A DNA stretch of 64,000 nucleotides, taken from NCBI RefSeq assembly GCF_002086285.1, contig NZ_MVHU01000009.1:1-64000 (forward strand), read 5' to 3'. This stretch comes from Mycolicibacter kumamotonensis. GTDB taxonomy: Bacteria; Actinomycetota; Actinomycetes; Mycobacteriales; Mycobacteriaceae. Position numbers and translations under genes: made by a program. Position 1 is the first letter of the stretch. Every line of letters begins with the position of its first letter. Below are positions 29,003 to 36,202 of this stretch, piece after piece. A model generated the notes under the pieces. The model was not told where the DNA came from. It saw nothing but the letters and a program-made list of their open reading frames with translations, and made no database searches.

Positions 29003-29356
29003 CTAGAAGGGCGGCGGATCATTGCAGGCCGCGCGTGCATTTCGTTCGGCGGCTGCGGCGGCCTCGGCGGCCAGACGGACTTCGTTGTGATTGCGCTCCA
29101 GCCGAATCCGGTAGGCCCGGTCCTGCGCCCGCGTGCGCCTGCGAGTCGGCATCATCAGCCCGCGGTTGCCCGTCGGCGACCACTCCGGCAGGTTCAGCTC
29201 ACCGGTGGGCGCGGCCAGCTGGGGGAAGTACAGGGCGCCACCGGGTTTGGTGACGTAGGTGTGCCCGGTCGGGGCGATCCAGATGACCGTTCCGTCCGGT
29301 TCCTGCCGGTCACGCCACCCGTTGGCGCCGGTCCAGAACGTCTTCAGCAGGTGGTG
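29003..29356 (-). pseudogene. 13E12-type DUF222/HNH protein, C-terminal fragment (split by element)
   Basis: In-frame sequence from the element junction to a TAG at 29003. It begins [17 protein letters not shown] and ends NDPPPF, the well-known C-terminal end of mycobacterial 13E12 repeat proteins. Joined to the fragment at 37712-38827 it restores CRLH-HLLKTF in frame, which shows one gene was interrupted. There is no start codon of its own with a plausible RBS. Confidence 0.9.
29355..29356. other. attL crossover dinucleotide (TG)
   Basis: Host sequence CTTCAGCAGGTGG precedes TG, and element sequence TCTTCGACTG follows. The same TG occurs at the other junction. Two shared bases are what a large serine integrase leaves. 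Confidence 0.7.
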
Positions 29357-29398
29357 TCTTCGACTGTTCAAGAACACACTCTGAACGGAGAACGAACC

Positions 29399-29968
29399 AT
29401 GTCCACTACTCACCCCGTCGACACCGCCATCCCGACCCACGTCCGCATCCGCAACACCGACCCGAACCGCCGCGGCTGCCACGCTGCTGATGCCATTGTG
29501 TGCCGTGCCGACCGCCTGGCAGACGCACTGCTGGAGTCCGGCTGGTTCGCGGTGCTGCCGGACCTGATCGCCCCGGAGCTGCAGCGGGCACTGCTCGCTG
29601 GGCGCTGCACCGATGGCATGGAACGGACGCTGGACATCGCCATCGAGAACCTGTCAGAGGGCAGTGCAACGCTGCCGGACATGAACACCACCACCATTCC
29701 CCCACGCCGGCCCGCACTACCCGTTGGCGCCACCAGTTGCGATGACTTCGACCCCGAGGATGACACCCGGATCGTGCAGGCCGACCTCGGTGGCGTCGTG
29801 CTCTGGGCCGTGCAGGACCGCGACGGCCAGTTGCCGCTAGACGAAATCGCCATCATGGTTGATGGCTGCGACCTGACAGACGCGTACTCAGCGGCACGGC
29901 TGCGCGAGCTGATTCCCACGCTGGAACGCGCTGCGGACCTCGCCGACCAGTGGGCGGGCAAGCGATGA
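29399..29968 (+). CDS. Element-encoded hypothetical protein
   Basis: 189 residues from ATG 29399, with GGAG 7 bases upstream. First gene of the rightward cargo operon, 43 bases from the attL crossover. The N-terminal part has His/Cys residues ([25 protein letters not shown]), then a Pro/Thr linker and an acidic C-terminal part ending [10 protein letters not shown]. No domain was recognised. It sits where Rv1573-Rv1575 sit in phiRv1. In the excised circle it would face the integrase gene across attP. Confidence 0.75.
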   Translation: MSTTHPVDTAIPTHVRIRNTDPNRRGCHAADAIVCRADRLADALLESGWFAVLPDLIAPELQRALLAGRCTDGMERTLDIAIENLSEGSATLPDMNTTTIPPRRPALPVGATSCDDFDPEDDTRIVQADLGGVVLWAVQDRDGQLPLDEIAIMVDGCDLTDAYSAARLRELIPTLERAADLADQWAGKR

Positions 29969-30156
29969 CCGCAGACGAGCAGCAGCGGGCACGTGTCCGC
30001 GCAGCGGCTGCGGTGCTTCCCGGCGAGAGCTGGTCTGCCAGTGAGCTGCACGCCCTCGCGGACTTTCTTGATTCGATAATCGCGGCTCGCAGGCGAGTGG
30101 CCACGACCGCCGGACGGCCCAAGCTGTCACTCGTCGGCGGTACGGTGCGGTCATGA
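29965..30156 (+). CDS. Small element-encoded protein
   Basis: 63 residues, ATG overlapping the previous stop (ATGA). Predicted mainly helical: EQQRARVRAAAAVLPGESW and ELHALADFLDSIIAARRRV. Basic C-terminus. Function unknown. Middle gene of three coupled cargo genes. Confidence 0.65.
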   Translation: MTADEQQRARVRAAAAVLPGESWSASELHALADFLDSIIAARRRVATTAGRPKLSLVGGTVRS

Positions 30157-30395
30157 AGCGCCTGATCCTCGCCGCGCTGGTGGCAACCACGGTCATCATG
30201 ACCGGAGTCGCCCACGCTGACCCGGCTGGCAACGCCATCTGCCGCCTGCTCGCTGCCGGGAACACGCCGAGTGGCCTGGAATCCTCGGTGACGGTGCGCC
30301 AGGTGCTCGGGCCGGACGCGACCAGCGCCGACAAGCGGGTCTACATCCGATCAGTGGTCGCTGGGCAGTGCCCACAGTTCCTCTGGCGGTTCTAG
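30153..30395 (+). CDS. Small secreted protein (DUF732-like)
   Basis: 80 residues. Signal peptide MKRLILAALVATTVIMTGVA with cleavage near AHA-DP, leaving a ~58-residue mature protein with two Cys (NAICRLLAAG, AGQCPQFLWRF). The spacing resembles the DUF732 family of small mycobacterial exported proteins. ATG overlaps the previous stop (ATGA). An exported protein in an integrative element is likely a lysogeny cargo gene altering the host surface or secretome. Confidence 0.7.
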   Translation: MKRLILAALVATTVIMTGVAHADPAGNAICRLLAAGNTPSGLESSVTVRQVLGPDATSADKRVYIRSVVAGQCPQFLWRF

Positions 30396-30403
30396 CAGCA
30401 CGA

Positions 30404-30452
30404 CAGCACGAAAGCGGCCCCCAGCGTGATGCTGGGGGCCGTTTTCGTGCTG
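30404..30452. terminator. Strong long-stem terminator after the cargo operon
   Basis: GGCCCCCAGC / GCTGGGGGCC (30416-30425 and 30431-30440) is extended by CAGCACGAAA and TTTTCGTGCTG. This gives a stem of about 20 bp with a GTGAT loop and a TTTT on the 3' arm. It starts 9 bases after the cargo operon stop and could act in both directions. Confidence 0.8.
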
Positions 30453-30838
30453 GTCAGACGGGGTGGCGGGGTGACCCCCATCGGGCCGTGGAGCGCCGCT
30501 CGTGGCTTAGGCGGCGTATCCCCCCGTCAGGAAAAAAACAAAGAGCCATGCATGACTATCCGTTGGAAAAAAAGGATGGGGGGGATGATGCCAATGCACG
30601 AGCGGCATGTTTGGCCCTGGTCAGGGGCCTCCCCCCACCATCGCCTGACCTGCGGCGATGCCAGCCGCACCCACGCGCAACGCTCTGACCAGCAACGGTT
30701 GCGCGGCCCGGTGCCTGACCGACGACGACGATCAGGCGACCGGGCTGCGACTTCCGCCACGGCCGCGGCGTGTCCGATGCACCGCGGCCGGCGTCACCGG
30801 ACTGGCCGAAGGAGAGCGGCGCCCGGTGGTGTTTTAGG
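30453..30838. other. Non-coding region with A and G homopolymers
   Basis: No convincing gene on either strand. Around 30515-30597 are runs of C6, A7, A7 and G7 that are very unlike the surrounding high-GC coding DNA. Open frames here lack codon bias and RBS. It could hold a packaging or replication site. Confidence 0.4.
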
Positions 30839-30884
30839 GTCCGGCTGTTCAGGCGGTATCGGCGTGTACTTCTGACAGCCGGAC
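30839..30884. terminator. Hairpin downstream of the capsid gene
   Basis: GTCCGGCTGT (30839-30848) and ACAGCCGGAC (30875-30884) form a perfect 10-bp stem 6 bases after the capsid stop, at the end of the leftward operon. Confidence 0.5.
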
Positions 30885-30890
30885 CGGCTC

Positions 30891-31751
30891 TTAGCTGCTG
30901 CCGTCGTCGGTGATGCTGAAGCGCCCGATCCGCTCGGGCCGCATCACCTGCCAGCCGATGCGCCAGGTGGCGCGCAAGAGTGTGGCGTCGTTGGCGAACA
31001 GCGCGTGATCGGATTGCGCGATGTTGACTTGCCCGACGGCGGACACGATGGCGGTGGGGTCAATCACCATGCCGGAGTTGGCCGGGATGAACGGGGAGCG
31101 CAGCACGGGCAACGACAGCAGCATCGGCTGGGCGTCGGAGGTGCCAGCGCCGAGCAGGCTGGCGTTGATCTGGTCGCCACCGACTTTGAGCTTCCGCAGC
31201 GCCGCCCACACGTCCGGGCTGACGACGATATAGCCGGGTACGGCGAGGTTGGACTCAAGTTCGGCGATGAGGTCGACCAGGCCGTCGAGATTCTGGCCGA
31301 CTTCGCCGCCGTCGACCAGGCCGTCGGTGTTCAACAGTCCGGTGGACCCGGTGGCCGGCGGTGTGGGCGCGACCTCACCGAGGTACGACAGATCAGCCTT
31401 GCGGATCAGGTCACGGGCGACCGATTGCGCGGTCTGGCCGGGGGTTTCGGGCTGGCGGTGCTGCTCGTTTGAGATGGACACCAGGCGGGCCAGCTTGCGG
31501 GTGTGGATGACGACCTCGGACAGCTCGGGGGCGGAGTCGTTGATTTCGCCGCCCTCGGCGACGTAGGTGGCGGATTCGTCGTCCTTGACGTAGGCGACGC
31601 GCAGGCTCGGCTGGTCGCCCTCGATCTGCCCGGAAACGGTGCTGGTCCTCAAGATGAGGGATTCGGGGACGACATCGCCGGCGCCGAACGAGAACTTGTC
31701 TTGCGCCCACGCGACGGTGGTTAACGGGGTAGAGAGTTCGATACCGGACAT
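30891..31751 (-). CDS. HK97-type major capsid protein (short form)
   Basis: 286 residues. VPESLILRTSTVSGQI, YVAEGGEINDSAPELSEVVI, RKLARLVSISNEQ, IVVSPDVWAALRKLK and MVIDPTAIVSAVG are HK97-fold capsid blocks in order. At this size it equals only the mature HK97 shell domain, with no N-terminal delta/scaffold region. AAAGGA is 10 bases before the ATG. The last gene of the leftward operon, behind the scaffold-like gene. Confidence 0.85.
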   Translation of the reverse strand: MSGIELSTPLTTVAWAQDKFSFGAGDVVPESLILRTSTVSGQIEGDQPSLRVAYVKDDESATYVAEGGEINDSAPELSEVVIHTRKLARLVSISNEQHRQPETPGQTAQSVARDLIRKADLSYLGEVAPTPPATGSTGLLNTDGLVDGGEVGQNLDGLVDLIAELESNLAVPGYIVVSPDVWAALRKLKVGGDQINASLLGAGTSDAQPMLLSLPVLRSPFIPANSGMVIDPTAIVSAVGQVNIAQSDHALFANDATLLRATWRIGWQVMRPERIGRFSITDDGSS

Positions 31752-31869
31752 TGGCCGGGTGTCCTTTCAAACGGGTGCGGCCCGGAAAGCGCGCACATCA
31801 AATTGGATTCGATGGGCGCGGCTCCGGGCCGCATCCGATTCCCCCGCTCCGGGCGAGTATGTGGTGATT

Positions 31870-32367
31870 CTACCTTTCCGGGGGCGCGAACGCTGACTGC
31901 CAGCTGTTCGGCTTGGATTGCTGGGCACCGATGCCGCTGGTCAGTCCACCCCGGGGCGGTAGGGGTTGTGCATGGCCTACGACGCCGAGTTCCTGCCTTG
32001 CTCGGGTGACTGCGGTGGTGACCTTCTCGGGGTCGACGGTGCCGTCGTCGGCGAGTAGGTCGGCCAGTTCAGCTACCGCGAACACCGCTGCTGGTTTCAC
32101 CCCGGCCGCGTCGATCAGCCGCTCAGCGTGCTGCTGCTGCAGGGCGGCGACCGTGGTCTCGGCGGTGGTGGCGCGTTCCCGGTATCCGGCGGACTCGCGG
32201 CGCAGCTTCTCCACGTAGTCGCGACCGAACTGTTCGACCGTTTCGTCCTGGGCGTCGGTGTCAGTCGCGGAATCCGGTTCTACGGCTTGAGCTTCAGCCG
32301 TCTCTGCAGTCTCGGTGGCCTCGGTGTCGGCCGGGGCGTCGGTGGTCGTGGTGTCGGTGTCAGTCAT
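31870..32367 (-). CDS. Scaffold-like acidic coiled-coil protein
   Basis: 165 residues from ATG 32367, which has AAGGAG 6 bases upstream. The first ~45 residues are acidic and Thr/Ala rich, then a coiled coil (EQFGRDYVEKLRRESAGYRE and following) and a C-terminal helical part. This architecture and its place directly before the capsid suit a phage scaffolding protein. No sequence family was recognised, so the function is inferred. Confidence 0.6.
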   Translation of the reverse strand: MTDTDTTTTDAPADTEATETAETAEAQAVEPDSATDTDAQDETVEQFGRDYVEKLRRESAGYRERATTAETTVAALQQQHAERLIDAAGVKPAAVFAVAELADLLADDGTVDPEKVTTAVTRARQELGVVGHAQPLPPRGGLTSGIGAQQSKPNSWQSAFAPPER

Positions 32368-32647
32368 GGGTGTCTCCTTCGTTGTCGGGGTGGTGTCCAC
32401 CGCCGGCGGCGACGATGGCGGCCAGATCCGGCCAGCCGAGCAGTTCGGGCGTGGACTGGCCGGTGGTGACCAGATGCCAGGCCGTCATCGCGTCGGTGCG
32501 ACTGGTCTTCGACTTGGGCCGGCCGGTGCGGCGTGCCCATTGCTGGTAGTCGGCGCGAATGGTATCGGCTACCTCGGTTTTCGATTCGTTGGTGAATGTG
32601 CGCTCGGGGTGCCCGATGCGCGGGTCGTCGTCAAATAGGTCGCTCAT
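32360..32647 (-). CDS. Element-encoded hypothetical protein
   Basis: 95 residues from ATG 32647 (MSDLFDDDPRIGHPERTFTN). Basic middle (QQWARRTGRPKSKTSRTDAM) and a His/Asp end. The start overlaps the stop of the 45-residue gene (ATGA) and its end overlaps the scaffold-like start by 8 bases. Function unknown; in tailed phages a small DNA-binding protein here could be a small terminase, but nothing specific supports that. Confidence 0.65.
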   Translation of the reverse strand: MSDLFDDDPRIGHPERTFTNESKTEVADTIRADYQQWARRTGRPKSKTSRTDAMTAWHLVTTGQSTPELLGWPDLAAIVAAGGGHHPDNEGDTHD

Positions 32648-32781
32648 TCGTCTTCCATCCATTCTCTCGGGATATACGGGATTCTCGGCGCGGGCTGCGC
32701 CGGATATTCAGCGTGACTCGGGCAGGTGGCGCTGTTGCGCCACGGGCAACTCTTGTCGCAGCGGGTGAACTGCTCGGTCAC
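32644..32781 (-). CDS. Small Cys-rich protein of 45 residues
   Basis: GTG at 32781 overlaps the preceding stop (GTGA), and its own TGA overlaps the next ATG (ATGA). It encodes VTEQFTRCDKSCPWRNSATC then SHAEYPAQPAPRIPYIPREW and a short acidic end. Three Cys (CDKSC, TC) and a His suggest a zinc knuckle. The exact overlaps on both sides make it a real link in the coupled operon despite its size. Confidence 0.65.
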   Translation of the reverse strand: MTEQFTRCDKSCPWRNSATCPSHAEYPAQPAPRIPYIPREWMEDE

Positions 32782-33218
32782 AGGTCGGCCTCACTGTCGA
32801 CCAGCCGCAGAACGGCATCAGCGGTGTCGAGTACGCCCGGAGCTGCCACGGACACGGTGCGGCGGCGACCATCGCGGCCTTTCGCGGTGTAGATGTCGTG
32901 CGGCTGGTTGTCACGGTGATCAGGCTGCGGATGCCAGCGGTACTCAAAAATGACACCCTTTTCGATCTCCAACTGAGTCCGCACTGGGCGGCCGTCGGCG
33001 TAGGTGTCGAAATCGCGGCCGTCGCGGCAGAAGACGGCGGTGGACTCGATGACCGTGCGCGTCACGTCCTCCAGGAACTGCTGGATCATCTCGTTCTCGT
33101 CTTCGGTGAGCGGGTACTCAGCATCGACCTGGCTGAGTCGGTCAATCACGTACTCGAGCCGCGATTTCGCTTCGGCGGCGCAGAATTTCAGGTAGTCGAT
33201 GGGGTTCGGGTCGGTCAT
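32778..33218 (-). CDS. Element-encoded hypothetical protein
   Basis: 146 residues from ATG 33218, preceded by GAAAGG. N-terminal helices with an acidic patch (SQVDAEYPLTEDENEMIQQF), then a beta-rich half (VIFEYRWHPQPDHRDNQPHD). No family recognised. ATG overlaps the WhiB-like stop. Confidence 0.7.
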   Translation of the reverse strand: MTDPNPIDYLKFCAAEAKSRLEYVIDRLSQVDAEYPLTEDENEMIQQFLEDVTRTVIESTAVFCRDGRDFDTYADGRPVRTQLEIEKGVIFEYRWHPQPDHRDNQPHDIYTAKGRDGRRRTVSVAAPGVLDTADAVLRLVDSEADL

Positions 33219-33532
33219 TTGGTTGCCTTTCGTCGGCTGGTGGTTGGTGGTTGGTACTGCGCGGCCCACACACCCGGCGGCGGTCGCCGGGGATGTGCTT
33301 CGGCTATCCACTGCGCGCAGCGGTCGATCACCGGGCAGCGGGCGCAGACCGAGATGGCCTCCTGGGCGGCCTGGCGGTCACCATCTGCGGCCCGGTCGAA
33401 CAACGTGACATGCGACCGGCACGCAGCACCGGGCAACTTCGGGACGCCGGCCAGCACCGCGGCCAACAACTCGACGGCACCGCCATCTCGGGCGGCGTCT
33501 CGGCGGGGCCGGCGGGCCGTGTGGGTGCTCAC
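33215..33532 (-). CDS. WhiB-like Fe-S transcription factor
   Basis: 105 residues from a GTG that overlaps the DUF3631 stop (GTGA). Four Cys in the WhiB pattern: one in GAACRSH, then CARCPVIDRC (C-x2-C-x5-C). The beta-turn is GVWAAQY rather than the canonical GxWGG, and a basic tail TTSRRKATK follows. Phage WhiB-like proteins are known to interfere with host WhiB regulation. Likely a regulator of element or host genes. Confidence 0.88.
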   Translation of the reverse strand: MSTHTARRPRRDAARDGGAVELLAAVLAGVPKLPGAACRSHVTLFDRAADGDRQAAQEAISVCARCPVIDRCAQWIAEAHPRRPPPGVWAAQYQPPTTSRRKATK

Positions 33533-34944
33533 TCGACCACCGCCTGAGTTTGCTGACAGTCCCCGTGATGCCCTTGCTTCGGGACGTGCCAGCCACACTC
33601 GGTGCACCGGCCGGGGCCGGTTGGTGGGGTGAATCCCAAGGTGTCCGAGCCAGTTTCGTCCGTCCCCCCGTCCGAACCCGTCCGACCTGTCCCAAACATT
33701 CCCTGACCTGCGGATTCAGCGGGACGGGTAGCTACGCCCCGGACGGGCAGGGTGTCCACCGGACAGGTAGAGCCGTCCGGCACTTCCAGGCCGTCCCACG
33801 ATTGTTGCTGGTCACTGCCGGTTTTGGACGTACCGGACGACTTCGGACGGAGGTAGCGCGAAAACACGTCGGCCAGGTCTTCCAGACGGTAACCGCGCGC
33901 CGTTTTCTCGGTGTTATGACCGGGCTTCACCTTGTACTCACGCAACCGGTAGGCGAGTTTGCTGGGATTGAGGTCGAACCCGTCCCACGGCGACTCATCC
34001 ACTTTGCGGAGTTCCGCAACGAGGTCCGCAGACGACAGGAACGACACCCCGCGCTCGGTGAACACCTCACGGATGTCAATCAGCAGTCGCACGCCCAGCG
34101 ACCGGTCCTCATCTTCGCCATCAGCTCGGGCGACCAGCACCGCACAGGCCGTGCGGGCCAGCTCCGGCCAGCGGCCACCGGCCGCGTCGGCAATCGCGAT
34201 GAGCGGCTCCCAGGTATCGGCGGCACGGTCCTCCACCGGCATCTCCGGTTCGGCATCGGCCAGGGCCTCGAGCTGAGTGGCGCACCACGCGGCGAGCCGG
34301 TCGCGCAGGTCGGCCAGAATCGGGCCATCACGCCGGCTGCGGAACTGCGCCACCTTCTCGTCGGGCTTGCGGCGCCGCAACGTGATGTTGACCGCCCGGT
34401 CGGTGATGGTGTCGGGCATCTGCCCGATACCCGCCAAAGCGGCCATTGCGAACGTCGGGAACTCGGTCGGCACCTGGGCGGGTCCGACGCAGCGCAGAGC
34501 CGGCCGACCACGCTGGTGACCGGCATTGAGCAGGGCGCGCAAGTCTTCGTTCTGCTCGGCTACCTTCTTGGACCCGAACAACGTGTCGGCCTCATCGACA
34601 AGCAGCGTCGGCGGATGCTCGTCGCCGATGCTGCGGTAGATGGCGGCCACCGTCGCGTTCACTGACATCAGCGGCTTATGGCATGTTCCGGCTACGACAT
34701 CTAGCAGGCGGCTCTTGCCGCAACGCTTTTCGGGACTGTTGATGACTAGGCGCGGCGCATGTTGGAACGCCTCGACCGCATGGGTGGCCGTCGCCCATAG
34801 CACCACCCCGACCGCCGCGTGCTCGTCCGGGAACACCACGTACCGGGTGAAGGTGTTCAGCGTGTCATCGAGCAGCCGCGCGCCATCTGAGCTGTCCTCG
34901 GCATACCATTCGCGCAATTCCTGGGCGTAATCGTTGTCCCTCAC
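33529..34944 (-). CDS. DUF3631 P-loop ATPase
   Basis: 471 residues. Walker A in NSPEKRCGKSRLLDVV, Walker B TLLVDEADTLF, sensor-like NAGHQRGRPALRCVG, and DUF3631 around residues 180-370 (PDTITDRAVNITLRRRKPDE onward). The end has CTECGWHVPKQGHHGDC, a probable zinc site. Comparable to Rv1582c of phiRv1; such proteins act in replication of small integrative elements. GTG 34944 overlaps the DUF2742 stop (GTGA). Confidence 0.88.
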   Translation of the reverse strand: MRDNDYAQELREWYAEDSSDGARLLDDTLNTFTRYVVFPDEHAAVGVVLWATATHAVEAFQHAPRLVINSPEKRCGKSRLLDVVAGTCHKPLMSVNATVAAIYRSIGDEHPPTLLVDEADTLFGSKKVAEQNEDLRALLNAGHQRGRPALRCVGPAQVPTEFPTFAMAALAGIGQMPDTITDRAVNITLRRRKPDEKVAQFRSRRDGPILADLRDRLAAWCATQLEALADAEPEMPVEDRAADTWEPLIAIADAAGGRWPELARTACAVLVARADGEDEDRSLGVRLLIDIREVFTERGVSFLSSADLVAELRKVDESPWDGFDLNPSKLAYRLREYKVKPGHNTEKTARGYRLEDLADVFSRYLRPKSSGTSKTGSDQQQSWDGLEVPDGSTCPVDTLPVRGVATRPAESAGQGMFGTGRTGSDGGTDETGSDTLGFTPPTGPGRCTECGWHVPKQGHHGDCQQTQAVVE

Positions 34945-35267
34945 GCGCCCAGCCCCTTGCGGCGCGCCCACGGATGCTCGGCCCGAAAGGCACTACGCTG
35001 CCGGATCTCCTGCGCCACCTTCGGCCAGTCGGCCGCGGCTGCTACGGCTTTCGCCGCCTCGGCTCGGGCCTCTTGAGCTGTTTCGACTCGTAGTGCATGG
35101 TGCTGAGCCGCATCGAGTACGGCTGCCCACTTCTGAGGGTGATCGTCGGGCAGCGACCGCCAGGCCGCAGTGCCGACCAATGGGAATCGGCCGCCAGCAT
35201 CGACGTAAGGCTTCACGAACAGATGCACGTCGTACCAACTGACTTGGCGAGATGAAATGGCACTCAT
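34941..35267 (-). CDS. DUF2742 protein
   Basis: 108 residues. SRQVSWYDVHLFVKPYVDAG, HPQKWAAVLDAAQHHALRVE and AADWPKVAQEIRQRS are the DUF2742 core seen in phiRv1/phiRv2 proteins. ATG overlaps the DUF6011 stop (ATGA). Function unknown. Confidence 0.85.
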   Translation of the reverse strand: MSAISSRQVSWYDVHLFVKPYVDAGGRFPLVGTAAWRSLPDDHPQKWAAVLDAAQHHALRVETAQEARAEAAKAVAAAADWPKVAQEIRQRSAFRAEHPWARRKGLGA

Positions 35268-35557
35268 TTGGCCACGCCCGCCCGTGCGCGACAGACCGGC
35301 CCACGGTGGTGACTGACGCTCACCTTGTCCGTCAGTGGCCGAGAACAGTCCAGGCACTTGCAGCTCAGTCGGTACCCAAGCCGTTGCGCTTCGGCCAGCA
35401 CCCATGCCTCGTAACGGTCCTCGGCGGTCGGCGCTGCGAACCCGTCTTCACGGCGGTGGCGGGTAGGATGGGGAGCGGTGTGAGTGGTGGCGGTGCCCCT
35501 GGCGAAAGCTGGGGGCGCGTCATTTGTAGGGGGACTCCCGGTCGGCGAGGCGCTCAT
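35264..35557 (-). CDS. DUF6011-type zinc-binding protein
   Basis: 97 residues. The C-terminal part SCKCLDCSRPLTDKVSVSHH ... GPVCRARAG has the C-x2-C and late Cys of DUF6011. The first half is polar and low in complexity. The ATG overlaps the RDF stop (TAATG). Common next to DUF2742/DUF3631 in actinobacterial elements. Confidence 0.75.
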   Translation of the reverse strand: MSASPTGSPPTNDAPPAFARGTATTHTAPHPTRHRREDGFAAPTAEDRYEAWVLAEAQRLGYRLSCKCLDCSRPLTDKVSVSHHRGPVCRARAGVAK

Positions 35558-35763
35558 TAGGCACCACCCGCTCGGACGGGACGCAGTAGCTCGGCCAGGC
35601 GATTCCGCTGCTCATTAGTCAGCGGCGGGCGTTGCGCCAGCACCTTTTCGATGTAGTCGGCGATTTTCGCTTCGGCGAGGTCGCGGCGGCGACCTTCAAC
35701 CTGATCGGGGTGGTGCCGCACGGCGGCGGCTAGCCTGTTGCGGGCTGTGAGAGCGCGAGACAT
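35557..35763 (-). CDS. Recombination directionality factor (phiRv1 Rv1584c type)
   Basis: 68 residues. The end PPLTNEQRNRLAELLRPVR and the middle AKIADYIEKVLAQ match the phiRv1 excision factor Rv1584c, which turns the serine integrase to attL x attR recombination. It has the strongest RBS of the element (GGAGGA) and is the first gene of the leftward coupled operon. An inverted repeat covers the RBS-start spacer. Confidence 0.8.
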   Translation of the reverse strand: MSRALTARNRLAAAVRHHPDQVEGRRRDLAEAKIADYIEKVLAQRPPLTNEQRNRLAELLRPVRAGGA

Positions 35764-35764
35764 G

Positions 35765-35830
35765 CGCGGGATTCCTCCGGGGCCGGAAGTGCGCCATCGC
35801 TCGCGTTAACGGCGTGGCTTGAATCCCGCG
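35765..35830 (-). promoter_or_regulatory. Inverted repeat that could mask the RDF ribosome-binding site
   Basis: Perfect 10-base arms: 35765-35774 and 35821-35830 (GAATCCCGCG on the plus strand at the distal arm). In the transcript the 3' arm occupies the spacer between GGAGG and the RDF ATG, so pairing would hide the start. It could instead be a protein operator. The 100-base gap holds no other recognised element. Confidence 0.5.
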
Positions 35831-35863
35831 ATGTCAGAGCGTCGCGGCGCTCGACAAATGAGC

Positions 35864-36202
35864 CTACTGCATAGGCGGCACGGATACGTCGAGCGTTCTC
35901 CCGCGTGTCCACTCCTGCGCCCATTCCACTGCGCTGTCGGCGGATACCTGACGGTCCAGGCCGCAGAATGGGCACTTCCACCGCCATCCACTGCGTCCGT
36001 GGCGCGGGTCATATGCGGCGGGCGTCAACGCATATGGTTCGACCTGGATGCCGTTGATGGTCGCACCTTTGAAATCGGGCATGTTCTTCTTGCGGAGTGG
36101 CTTGACCTGTAGTCCGGCAGGGGCCACGGTGATCTCGTTGAAGATGTGCCGCTTGTGGGCGCCTCCACCAGTGCATATCACGGTGATCGTCTCGTCGCTC
36201 AT
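35864..36202 (-). CDS. Element-encoded hypothetical protein
   Basis: 112 residues, ATG overlapping the integrase stop (ATGA). TITVICTGGGAHKRHIFNEI at the start and a CPFCG pair in WKCPFCGLDRQVSADS suggest a zinc ribbon. Occupies the place of Rv1585c in phiRv1. Function unknown. Confidence 0.75.
   Translation of the reverse strand: MSDETITVICTGGGAHKRHIFNEITVAPAGLQVKPLRKKNMPDFKGATINGIQVEPYALTPAAYDPRHGRSGWRWKCPFCGLDRQVSADSAVEWAQEWTRGRTLDVSVPPMQ

Noticed and set aside
30527-30760. 77-residue minus-strand frame in the non-coding gap of the element
   Set aside because: Arg/Ser low complexity, no RBS, runs through the poly-A and poly-G tracts.
35730-35987. 85-residue frame between the RDF and the zinc-ribbon gene
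   Set aside because: Overlaps both neighbours out of frame and lacks an RBS; the gap is better explained as a regulatory region.
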